Of a DNA stretch of 64,000 bases, positions 1-12,600 are shown piece after piece. A program made the position numbers and the translations under genes. The DNA is from Ischnura elegans. Its lineage: Eukaryota; Arthropoda; Insecta; Odonata; Coenagrionidae. The DNA lies in the NCBI RefSeq assembly GCF_921293095.1, contig NC_060246.1, positions 111,518,941 through 111,582,940 of the forward strand, in the 5' to 3' direction. Each line of letters starts with the position of its first letter. Position 1 is the first letter of the stretch. The notes beneath the pieces are model-generated. The model saw nothing but the letters and a program-made list of their open reading frames with translations, was not told the origin of the DNA and made no database searches.

Positions 1-544
1 AAATTTGAAAGAAATCTGACATGGTCGGGTTGAAAATGTCACTTTTCTGTGTTGAATTGACGTGGAATTACCCATAGATATTATGGAGTATCACCACTTA
101 TGCCTGGTTTCACTGCCACCCATTACACAATCACGGCTTAATATTTGATAGACAGTTGACCGTCGCTATGTGCATGCTATTACGGGTTGCCATACAGATA
201 TCCAGGTTCTGAGATTGAGCAATACTTTGCAACCTGGCTGGTTGTAATTTATTGTCCTCTAGCTGTACCGAATAATGATTGCTAAAAATCTTGAGAATTA
301 TGACTGGGTCTTAATAGTCCTGAAGGTTACGACTTTTCCTGGTATATTGGCTGGTAGCATGGTCATAATCCCATTCAGAATAGCAGCCTTGGTCTTTTAT
401 CCTAACGTGACATCTGTGGCTGTAAAACTTTGCAGCCTTTCTTCATGTCATCTTGTCTTGAAAGTAATGGTTGCATTCATTATTAGTTATGTTAATGATT
501 GCTATTGTTTCATTGATGTAAATTATGCCTTATTCTGCTTACAG

Positions 545-639
545 CTACTCACAATAATGCATCAAATTCATCACCTCTTACACCATCTGCAAGAATATCA
601 ACCATGAACATCGTTGGTGATCTTATTCGTAAAACTGGG
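545..639 (+). CDS. nudE: nudE coding exon (C-terminal conserved block, part 1)
   Basis: The acceptor is ttctgcttacag, ending at 544. The donor is ggg|gtaagt, with GT at 640-641. The exon opens with two bases that complete a codon begun upstream, followed by 31 codons containing SPLTPSARIS and NIVGDLIRKTG, and ends in phase 0. The longer overlapping open frame at 275-607 is a shadow: it crosses the acceptor in another frame. Confidence 0.92.
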
Positions 640-3600
640 GTAAGTGGCTTAGTATGCATGCTTCCTCAGTCCATCCAAAGAATTATGTACATGGTAATTT
701 AATGCTTGTGTGCTGCAGTGGTATGTAATTCATTGTTATTATAGTATGTTTTACTGGGTATAATAATCAAATCATGTTTTCCAGTCATAGGACACATTAT
801 CCGATTATGTGGTACTAAAATTTATGTTTGTATTGGTCAGGAAAATGCTTTCAAAATACACGAACAATATTTTGCTGTATATATTTAATGGTGCCCCAGG
901 AGAACCTTATGAAAATCTATGCAGACAATAGTGTGAAATCAACCCTACCAATGTTGTGTGCTAGTATTCTTCCTTCTTGTGCCATGTTTCCTTTTATAAA
1001 ATCATTTCTCTTTCTCTTGGCTTTCTCTCATAGTATACATTGTTTATTTGCTTTTGATAATTTGTTGTAAATGTTTACCTCCCTCACTGTTATTGTGTAT
1101 ATATTTTTTGTGAAATGAGTTGGTAAATTTGTCATAGTTAAGCATGATTGCTTCACAGGAAGGATTTTGGTCCTTGCACCGGTAAAAGCCTCGTGGAAAC
1201 TGCTTTAACAGATTGGGAACGAGCCTTGGTAATTTTCTGGTGGTGCGTTATTGTCATCATTATTTCAGTGAACATGCCCAATTCTCCTTGATCTTAGTTC
1301 ATGCATTGAATGAGCATCAGTTAAAATGAGTAGCTAGTAGCTGAAAATACAGGTTGACTAAATCCTTAATTTTTCAATCCAAATTCGTGAAGGCTTTTTG
1401 CATCCTTAGTGTTTCAGTAGTATTGATACCGAAGAGTTTTCACAGTATTCAATCGAGGATGTTAGGTTCCTTGTCATATTTTGGCAAAGAAACAACTTTG
1501 TGAATCAGCTTGTTTGAGAATTGCAGTTTACCTTTTTAGCAATTGTAATCCCAGTAGTCACATCCAAGTAAAATTTAATGCAACTCACAATTATCCGGCT
1601 CCTAATCATCTGATATGGATATCTGATGGGATATTTTCTCCTCCTTAGATGGATATTTTCTCCCCCTAAGTTGTAAAAATTTCGAAGGAAATATGTACGG
1701 CAAAAATAATGTAACTCTCATAATATCTAGATTTATATCAATTAAATGAGTTAAAATATGTATTATGGGAGTATGTAGGAAATATTTCTGTTGTGATTAT
1801 GAGAACTTATGGAAAATAGTGTGAACTAAGAGATTAAAATTGAATATGTAATGCTAAATTGGAAGGTGCATCAGAATCGGGTGGTATTGTGTAAAATTAT
1901 AGGTGTTTTGTACCAAGAACTATTAAATTCTTAGCTTTTATAGTTACTGAGTGTTCTCAGAAGAATATCTGCCCGGAATGTTTATGATGCCAATGCTAAC
2001 AACTTAGCAGGTTGTCTTGTGTTTTTATGGCATTTGTATAGTATCTTGCAATACCGGTACGTAGCCAAGCTTTTGCTTTTCCATGGTTTCTAATGACTGG
2101 CTTTTGTTGAATTATGTGTAGATGACTGTGTTTTGCTCGCATTGACCATGTATTACGCAAAACCCTAATGAAAGAGGAAATAAGTAATTATTCAATGCAA
2201 ATTGTTTTGTATTTATAGGAATATAAATGCAAAATAAATATAATTAATGTATTTATTAATAGAAATAATATAATAAATATAGTGACGTCTTAGGACCTTT
2301 TCATAAAACACTGCATGAAAGAAGTAACTTTGCACGCAGTCATGTGCACGGGTGCAAAGTTACATACACCAAGGATGAAATTTTCCTTGAAAAAAACAAT
2401 GCCTTAGTGGCACATTGACTCAGTAGCAGGCCCGTGTCCTGTACTGCCATGTGGGCTTCTAATGTCAACACCTTGTTTTATTAACCCAGTCTGGGATATG
2501 CCAAGAAAGCTGATGACTTGGTGGTGTATCTGGTAGCATACCTGCTTAGCAATTGGGTTATCTGGGTTTGAATCCATGCTGAACTGTATGAATTTTTTTC
2601 ATGGTGAATTTCTTCGTAGTGTATATGACCTAATCACCTATTAAAATACTTTTGAAAGTGATGAAGTGAGGTAAAATTAGTCAAAAATACTCCTAATGAG
2701 CAATCTTAAAAAGCACATTATATGCCACTTTTTTTGAGTCCTTCTGACGTATGCACAGTGATAGACCAACTGGTTTTCACCCAAAGTCTAATGCTTGCCG
2801 TAGGCAAATCCTTGCACGCCACAAGGATGGACATCTTATTTTAAATAATAAATATAAACACTTATTGTTGGGGACTTATGAGCCCTTTATTTGGCAAGAG
2901 TAAAATACACTTCCTTTTCTCAGCTGCTAAATGCATGAGTATTACTTTGTGGAGGATTCTTCAGGCTGCCACTGATGTGTTCTCATTGCATTTCAATCGT
3001 TTTACAAAAGTTGCCACTCGTATCATTGATAGTTGAACTATCCAGATTTCTTGGGAAACTAAGCTATGATTAGTGCTTTTGACGGAAATGTATATTAGTT
3101 GCATGGCAACAAGTAGAACTTCCATGAATTTCATGTTAATATTCCCATTAGAATTATTGCTAGCTGTATTATTTTTTAATATACTTTGTTGTAGTTCTAT
3201 TCATAGCCATTCTTTTTGTCGTCCTTTAGTTGGCATCGATCACTAAACATCTATGTACTCGCTTATTTTTATAGCATGTGATTCTTCAATATTTACTTAT
3301 TTGTAGTCCGTTCTAAATTAATATCTCTCAGATTTCTAGGTTTTGTCACCACAGTTGATTTCTTTTAAAGGCTTTTACCCTCTCTTCTTGTGTTTAACAC
3401 GTTGCGTACCGGGGTATTTAAATTCCTAGGAACGCCAATTCTGGGTGGTGTTGAGATTGGAAACATACCTTTGGTTTAAACATGGTTAAAAAGCTAATGT
3501 TTAGAATATAACTTTACCCAATCAAACGTTATGATGTATCAATTCATTATGAATAACGAACAACAACTGAAAACGTACTAACGAATTGTACGCTTTAAAA

Positions 3601-6600
3601 TTGTTTAGGTTGACGCACCTAAATGATGAGAATCCTCGTCATTCGTCGGGAACGTTCGGGAAAAAAATGACGAGAATTCTCGCCATCTGTACGCAACGTG
3701 TAAATCATTCCTAGATTATGTTGTGACATTAGATGTGTCTGACGTTATAATGGGGGTTAGTTGGGAGGATTTTAAACCACAGGATACGGTCTCGTCTGTC
3801 TTTCATGTTACCTTAGTTTTTAATTTAGCTGTGTATTTAAAACTTATTTGCCTCCAAGTGTGAAAGTTTAAAAGTTGCTGAGTATAATAATTATTGGAAG
3901 CATACCTGCTATTTCCTTTTAATGAAAAAATATGTTAATTTCTTCTGGAAAAAGTAAAAATTATATTTTGTAATCCTGGAGAATTTTCAAATGCCCGACT
4001 GCTGGGAACCCTGACAAGCAGGAACCCTGGGATTGCATGAAATACTAGTTTAAAGTTATATTCTTCAGGGTAGCATGGGTCATAGTTGCTTATGATGGAT
4101 TCTATAGGGATTCAGAATTGTTTGTAGACATTGTGTAATTGCTACAGTCCCGTCAAACTCTGCATAATAGACTGTTATTGGAACTTCCTTTTTAGTCTTT
4201 TGTATGCTTATGAGTGCCCCAGCCTTGCATCTTAGTAATGGCTTACTGTCCTGCAGGCATTTAAATTGACATTTTGTTTTTCAAATCTACAGTTGCTGAA
4301 ATTCTTGTGCCCGACTTGTAAAAAGTTGAGATGTGTGTGTGTTCTGGTCCAGCCGAGAAAAAATTGAGGGCAGCGAGCAAAAGGATGTTGTTTTCATAGA
4401 GTAGTGCTCCTTTTTGGTTAGCTGCTCCTGTCTGAGGTTTGGCATGAGTTTTGATAGACCTCTTTCATTAACAAATGCTTGTAGTCATCTACTTAACACT
4501 TGCTTCTGGTGAAGATAATGAGAGGTGTTGGTTGTGGACGGGATCAACTTTTCCTTTCCTTTCTCTGCATTGCATGAATGCTGCTTGGCTATCATTTATT
4601 ATTTAGTTTGGTGCTTGGTGGTCAGTATTATAGGGCTTTTTAAATGCTGTGGAAGTCAGGGAAAATTCGGGATTTGAAATGGTTCAGGTAAACTTGGGAA
4701 ATGATGTGTGGGAAGATGTATGTTATGGAGTGTGAATCATAAAAACTGCTGCTAACTGAGGGCTGGCATTCATGTGGCTGAAATTATTTTTACAACTTCC
4801 TGTTTTTCTATATTCAATGTAAGAAACATAGGAAAAGTATTTTTAACAGATTTTAACTGTATTTCTTTGAGAATTTGTATTTTATTGACTCCTAATCTAC
4901 AAAAATTTCATGTAATAATCTAAACGAGAGAGCAAAAAAGTCAGGGTTAATGAATACAGTCAGGGAATTTGATTGCTTATTGATTTTCATGTTTCTAGTG
5001 TTCCAGCTATTGCTGTTTCTCTGCTTAGGAATTTCTCTCACGTGCACCTCCGTTTTTCTTGACATTATCTGTTTGTAATTTTTAATTACTGTGTAATGGT
5101 GCCTCAACTTTGACTCATTAGTTTCTCTTTATATGCTGTTCCCGTAAAGAGCAAAGAAAACAATTCTAAATTAGGGAAGTCTTTGGCTGATTAGAGATGA
5201 TTTTGGCTGTAGAAATGAGGTACATTTTTCATTAATATCGAGTGCGGAGAGATTAATTTTTCTGGTTTTGAATTGAATGTGAGATAAGATTTTGTAATTG
5301 ACGAACTTAAATAACAATTTGTTATTAAATAGCATTTTGTCATAGGGTTATCTGGAAATTTTAAGAGGTGCTGGGAAAATAGAGGATTATTAAAAGACAA
5401 ACAAAGACCAATTGGCTATCAATTATCCTTGACAGCCATTCAGCCTGGACCAGCAAACAGAAGAGTGTTTCATAGCTTTTGTGCTGTTTAAGCTGGGAGC
5501 TACTGAAGACTTGGAGGTTATGTGCTAGCTTGAGTTATTAACCTTTTCGCGCCGGGCTCCTTCACGGGAAGTTGCTTTTGGCTGTACGAAGGCTTTGAGC
5601 ATTTCTTTTTCGCCCCGTACGGAGTTGTTTCTCGGCTAGGAATCGTCCAGGTAGTCGCTCCCTCCACTTAATGACCTTTTCTAGAGGGGTGCCGGACCCT
5701 TTCCTCGTCAACTGGGCAAATATAATCCTCGCCCCTTTTCCCCGAAGGCAGCCCATCACGGCATACTTTTGCGGTCAGTTTATTTTTACTAGTTCGATTT
5801 TAAGTTTTTTAAATTGTTACTATTGCATTAAATGTCAGTTCATCAATGTATACCTTTAATTTTGCAATGCCTTTAGAACTTTTAAACGAAATTCTACGGT
5901 TATTTTTAGGGTTTTCAGCAAAAGGGCATTAGATCATAGACCAAAAAATACTTTAAAGGGAGTGAAATCTTTCAATGTTCCTAGCATACTTCTAGGTATT
6001 TACGATTTATGTTATTAACATATTTTATATCCATGATGCCCAAATCCACACTCCTCATTCGGGTCTATTCTCCACGAGTTCTCTGAAAACATGGGAGTGA
6101 AACATTTAGAATTTTTTTAGAAGAATATTTTCCCAAAAATTCTCATAAAACTGCTTGAATCAAACAAATTTGTTGTTTGAAATTGCAAAATTATACATAT
6201 TTATAAAGCAATTTCACTTGGATAAATATAAATTCATATTGCGCACGAAATAAGAAAAATTACAAAACACTGTTTCTAGAGTCACTATCCTCGTCTTCAT
6301 TATCACTTCTGGTGAGTATTTCCAGGATCGATTGATCCGTAATTAGCCTGGACATTTTCCCAGTGCAAGGAAATTCCCGTCCAGCAAATTTGCCTAGTGC
6401 TCCACTCGTCCAAGTAACTCTGAACACGTCGAGAACGTATGCAAAACTGACGAAAGCTCTAAGGAACCATCGAAAGGCACTTCAAGAAAAAAATCCTGGC
6501 TGTATAATTCCAAGAAAAAATGTAATTCCACCGAAACATCATTTGAAAGACAATCCTGCAGGAGTAGGAAAAGGAATGGGTACAGAACATTTACGATTAA

Positions 6601-9600
6601 ATTTGAATACACCCCAAGAAAATTTTGAAAAGAAAATGAGCTATTCCAAGAAGGGTTAGGTTATCATCTTCCACATACATATTTCAGTAGGAGGATACTT
6701 GCACCAATATACTCTTGGGTGTGCCAGTTCGAGGGTAATAAGTTTTTCCAAGAAAACGTTAATGCGCTAATGTGTCCCGTGAGGTGCACAGGGCAGACCA
6801 CCTTAATGGATCCTGACCATAGAACACAGATATGAAAGTAATTACCTCGGTAGAGCAGTTCTCTTTCCATTCATGGTATGGGCTGTATCGCACAGCAGGG
6901 TTTTACAGAAACCATCCCTTGTATAGGTAGCGGAATGCAAACAGAGAGTTAACGGCTATGTTTGAATACACGTCAAGAAATTTTTGAAAAGAAAATGAGT
7001 AATTCCGAGAAGAGTGAGGTTGTTTTCTTCCACAGATTTAAGTAGGAGGCTACTTGCACCAATCTACTCTTAGATGTGCCAGTTGGAGGGTAATAAGTTT
7101 TTCCAAGAAAACATTAATGCGCTAATGTGTCCCGAAGTAAGCCTGTGAGGTGTACAGGGCAGACCACCTAAATGTAACCTGATCAGAGAAGCAAGATATG
7201 AGAGTAATTACCTGGGTAGAGCAATTCTTATTCCTGCAATGGTATGGAATGCTTCTCACAACATGTGTCTACGTAAAACATTCCCTATTGGTACATTAAA
7301 TTTACGAATTTTTAGGATATGCATTAATCAGTATTTACAGCGAAATTTGTTTATAATACCTTTGAATTCAAAGGTTGGTAAGAGGTTATTAAAAATAGTC
7401 GCTGTAATTTCGGCTCACGACAAAGAACTGACAGAATCATATTTTATTACATTACGAGGGGATTTTTCATTGGAGTTAAATCGGATATTTTATCGAATTT
7501 CACCGCAAATGTACACTTAATATGTGGCAAACAGAGTAACGCATATCTTTAGATGTAAATCATTACAATATCGCTCCTATACATTTGCTAGTAATTTAAA
7601 AAAATAGTAACTAAACATCTAATCTTAGCGTCTCCAAAATTTGTTCTAGGTGATGATAAACTCCGTTAATATGAACGCTAGAGTTCCGTTTAAAATTTGG
7701 AACCGATCAGCAAAACATCCAGAATGCAATTCTTGGCATTGATTTTCATAAAATTCAACATTTACGTTTTTAGTTATTCCACCTTATAAACAAATAAGTG
7801 ACCATGAGCACCTTCCTTGAGTGGGTCACTAAGTGCCCGAATGGGCCGAGATAATCCCCACGTGGACAATAGGAAAGGGTCGGACCTCTCGCGCCGAGGG
7901 ACCCTAATGGCGGTTGGGACCCACTTGGCATGCTTGACCGCGAAACCGTGAAAACACGGCATTTTGCCTTTTGCTTCGAAAAATTCAAGCCGTGAAAAGC
8001 CGGCCTTCCTTCTTTAGCATCAGAAAATTCAGGCGGTGAAATAACGTCCTGCGTAGGGAACAGGTTAAGAGAAGCAAACTTTCAGAGTGACATGGAGAAC
8101 TTCATCTAAGAACCTCAGTATGTTTCTAGGTGCAACAAAAGCTGATAATTAAGAGAGATAGTTTGCCAGATGGGTCTACTTACTTCTTTTTCATCTGAAT
8201 TACAAAGGCCTTTAATAAATGCTAGGGTGGGACTTTGTAGACAAGTATCTCCAATGCGGACCTTCTCATCTTTATTTTTTGCTTATGGCTGGTATCCCAG
8301 CATCCCCTGCCACATGCCTGTTAGTGACTTGGGATAGTGTGTATATGCAGATGATATGTGTCTGGGATATATAATTAGAGAGAAGAATATGAAAATATGT
8401 ATTGAAATGGATTTACTATATGTGTAGAGGAGGGAGAGGAGGGTGGTGAAAACAATGAAACGCTATGTCGTAATAGCAGTTTATACTTGCAGTAATTAAC
8501 CCTAGAACGGTAACGCTAATTTACTTTACCTATTCTGGTATCGCGGGGTGAATAAACACCCCAGTTTTCAAGGGCCGGTATCTCGGGCCCAGTATGGCTT
8601 TAAAGATTTCATTAGGGCTTATTTTTTTTGTCTTTTCATCAAGAATCAAGAAAGCTAACTAGTTTTCCTAAAAAGCTAAAGGGTCCAGAACAATCGACCA
8701 AGAACGGCAAAAAACGTGAAAAACTAGAAAAAAAAAGAACATTTTTCGTTAAAATTACCATATCTTAGTAAGTTTTTGACTAAATTGAGTAACTCCAACA
8801 AGGTTCATAAGCGGAAATACTATGTTTTGAGGGTATTGTATACCATTTTTCTGAACTGACGGCGGCTGACCTTGAGCGTGCTCGAAACCCACCCACTCTT
8901 CTAGCCAATCACAGAAGAGCGACAGGAGAAAGTGAGGAAGAGCGCGCAGTCTCTCTCCGAACTCCGAGCAGTGCACATTGCTCTCCAGCTAGCAGTGTTG
9001 CCAAGCCGAACCTTTGGAGATCGCACAGCACTTGTTCTGCCGCCCCCGAAAGTACCGTTATTCCCAAGGATGGCAACGCTGGTCGGCCGGATGGAGGGGA
9101 GCGGAACGGAAAAGGGAAGGGGATGGAGGGGAAGGGAGAGGTGGAAGGGGCAGCGCTTCTCATTGGCTAGTTTCTATTTTCCACCCAGCCGCCTTCAGTT
9201 CGGAAAAATGGTATAGTAGTTTTGGTCAATTCTCCAAAAAAGGCATTTATTTTGAGAAATCAAAGTGTGCAAACTTGAAAATTTGTTTTTGCCGTACATA
9301 TCGTTATAATGATGAATAATTTTGTTCAGATTGTTAAATAATACCTATATTTAGGATGATAGTACGATTGTTGAGAAGGAACATTAAAAAAATATCATTA
9401 ATCATGTTTCATTAGTCATTCTTGCTCATCACATGTCTGACAGACAACAGCTCTATGGTCTTGGCAAACCAAGCCCAGTCACTTGGAGCATTTGACACCG
9501 TATTTTCGGTCTATGGTTTGGGGACAAAGAACACATCTTCCCTGTCTCCCTGTTCCACCTACTTTCTGCTACTACGCCTTATTGGCCCTTCGTCCAGTAC

Positions 9601-12600
9601 CTCCTGTATACAGAATACTGTTTTGTGTGGTAGATTTTTCAATTCTTTCCTCCTCTGGATATGAGGCTTTGTGAGGTCATCAACCAAACTTTTCAAAAAA
9701 TCTCTCCTGTTCAGTACTGGATTGTAAGCATTAAAATTGTATATGATCGAGGCGTTGATCCCTGATTGGTCCAGCATCCCCATGAAAACGTGCACTGGCC
9801 ATCTTTTAGTTTTTCTTGCTGGTGGTGTACTCGTGACACATCTAATCAAATGTGTCAGTACCCCCTTTTGTCATGTTATAAAACATGACGATCTCTGGTT
9901 TGTTCGTTTGTTTACTTTAAAAAGACAAAAACTGTATGCAAACGGTATTGTGGGGTGAAAAAACACCCCTGACGCACTTCAAACATTCACTGCTCAAGCC
10001 TCCACGTGCTACTGATGCTGTGAGTGTGCTCCCTCCACTCTCACACCTTGTAACTGAATTATGGTTATGGACCGGGGTCGTAAACGTAAGGCGTTTCTTT
10101 TTGCCGCGAGTTTTAAACCGGTCTGTGGTGTGTTTTCACCCCGCGTTACTATTCTAGGGTTAAGATTATGAGTTTATCATGGATCTTCAAAATAAATATT
10201 TGACCATCATCGTAAGTGGAAAATAATAGTTTATCATTTGTTGCTGTTGTCTGAGTGTTATCTGAGTGTTGCCACTTGTAATTCTGAATGAACCTAATTT
10301 AGGCAGGCTGTCCTCACTAGTACCAAATTATTATATTTGCAAATCATAGGATTTTAAATATTTCCTTGGTCACTCTTGGCAAATTCCACCTTGTTGGTAT
10401 GCACTGTCCTCATTATATTAGGCTTTCACAGTAATAATCAGGGTGTCATAATTTTTTAAGACTGATAAATTGCCTGAGCATTAGAACCCTAACACAGTCT
10501 TGAATTTGAATTCTTGAATTATTGTTTCTTGATTACCCAATTCCAAGGAACATGTATAGGCTTGTCGCTCAGTGTATAATTTTTTCTGACAATTCCTGCC
10601 ATTCTGTAATGGCTAAATTCTAAATTATGTAGCTGTTGTACTACAGTAGCATATCAAACTTCCTTTCAAACTCATTATTCTTTACGTACCCTTTAAAATC
10701 CAGACTTCATAGAGGAGGGCCAGTCTATTTTTATGGAGATAGTGCTGTTAGGCCTCTTTTGGTAGCATCTACTAATTACGTACTTGCATGGACATTGGGT
10801 GTAGTTGCCCCACTGGCTATGTTTACCTGTAACCATTATCTTCAAGGCTTTGACGTATGGAACATAGGCATGTTATATGAAGTGTGATGTGCTAATTTAG
10901 TTTTGAATTAATATGTTGTTTGACCTCTGTTCAAATGTTGTTCTCGGAACATATTAACAGGTACAGTGGAACTTGGTTAGCATGTTCCTCTTTAGCACGT
11001 TTTCCTCCCGTCTCCCGGTCCCGGTACCATCCAAGCGAAATACAGGGAAAACTATTTACGCTTGAAATAGTGGCGCTTTCCTGGGTAGTACGCTCAATTA
11101 TTTGCCTTAAAGCAACCTGCAATTCGTTTCCTAGTATTTTCTGAGTGTGTAAACCTCCGAATTCATTAGTTACTTAATTATTATCAGCAATTGACCTTCT
11201 TACATTCATCCCACATCTCTCTTTCTGTGTCTGTGATGCATCCAAATCCATTTCTCAATGTAAAGAGTACGTGCGTCATTACTTGACAAGTATTGCGGGA
11301 GCAGACGATGCTTTGGATCGCCATGCGAAACTTAACGCAGAAATGCTTGAATGCAGTACAAGAAATAGAAAGCAGACTTTATTGAACAATTGTTTTTAGA
11401 GAATTTCAACTATAGAATATAAAAATCTGCTTATAGTAATGTTTAAATGTCTTATTAATCGTCATATCAATATCGATATATCAATTGATATATTCATCGT
11501 TATGGGTTTATTTCAAGCACGAATCTGTACGGCTGTTGCCGGTATTAATGGTAAAGAAAATGTGGCACAATTTTTATGACTTTGACGTAGCGGAGAAACT
11601 GATGCATCCCATTTGATTGAATGTGTTAAAGAGGTGGTGGAGAAGTAGAATTTCATTTGTGGACGTAATCCTTTAGAAGATACATTCCTCCTCTGGACTG
11701 GTCATAATTTGTATTTATTGATGATTTATTACTCCATTAAAACTTTTGCTCTCATCTCATTTTGGAATATCTTGGTCTTCGTAAACATAGCCTATCTCTC
11801 AAATGTAAAACAATTGTATCTGGGTAAACAAGGTGCAATTTTCAAATTTGAGCTGATGGAAAATGTTGACCTGGGTCTGCTCTATAAGCCGTGAAAATTT
11901 CGAGATGATGCTATAAGTTTTAAGCAAGTTATCAGCCACCAGTAAAGGCCGTTTGATCAGGAGGCATGCAACCTCTTAATTTCTAATTGTAATTGTGAAA
12001 GCATTTTCAAAATCCTTTCTGACCAGACTCTCTGCCACAATGTAAGCTGTTAAAATAGGGTCCTATAATTGAAGTCTCAATAATTTTTGTAGAAGTGATC
12101 GATCCTTTGCCTGTGTGAAGACTCATTTGATATTATTTTTAAAAATATTAAATGACTCCCTCATTTTTTTATGGCCAGTTATAGCGGTGTTGTGGTTAAC
12201 TGAAAGCAGATTCTTTTGAATAACTTAATTTTTTTTCCAAAAATATTATTGTTATGTTAAAAGTTTCTGGCACCTGAATGTGCTGAGCAGTTGAGAAAGT
12301 GACTGTGGGGGAATGTATTTGGAGGGGAGGCAAAAATAACCCTTGGCTTGAGGCTCCAAGGGGAAGGTGGGGTCATAAGGGTGGCCAGCCCAAAAAGGGG
12401 TAGTTACAGGCTATCCATCTTATGAAAGTTAATGTCGGGTGATTGGCAGCAAGTGCAAACATTCTCAATGGAGTCCTGAGAGAGAATGGTCGCTTTTTAT
12501 CCATATCCCTTCCTCCCTGCAGTTCATCAAAATAGACTTGCCCGGCTACTGTGCAGGTGCCACTAACTTTTAACAGACCTCTATGATGCTTAATACTGCT

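Noticed and set aside
275..607. 110-codon open frame at the left edge
   Set aside because: It crosses the nudE acceptor at 544 and reads the real exon in the wrong frame; the conserved protein is in another frame.
6363..6659. 98-codon + strand frame within the piggyBac-like element
   Set aside because: It runs opposite to the transposase remnant, ends in the internal duplication, and has no recognisable domain.
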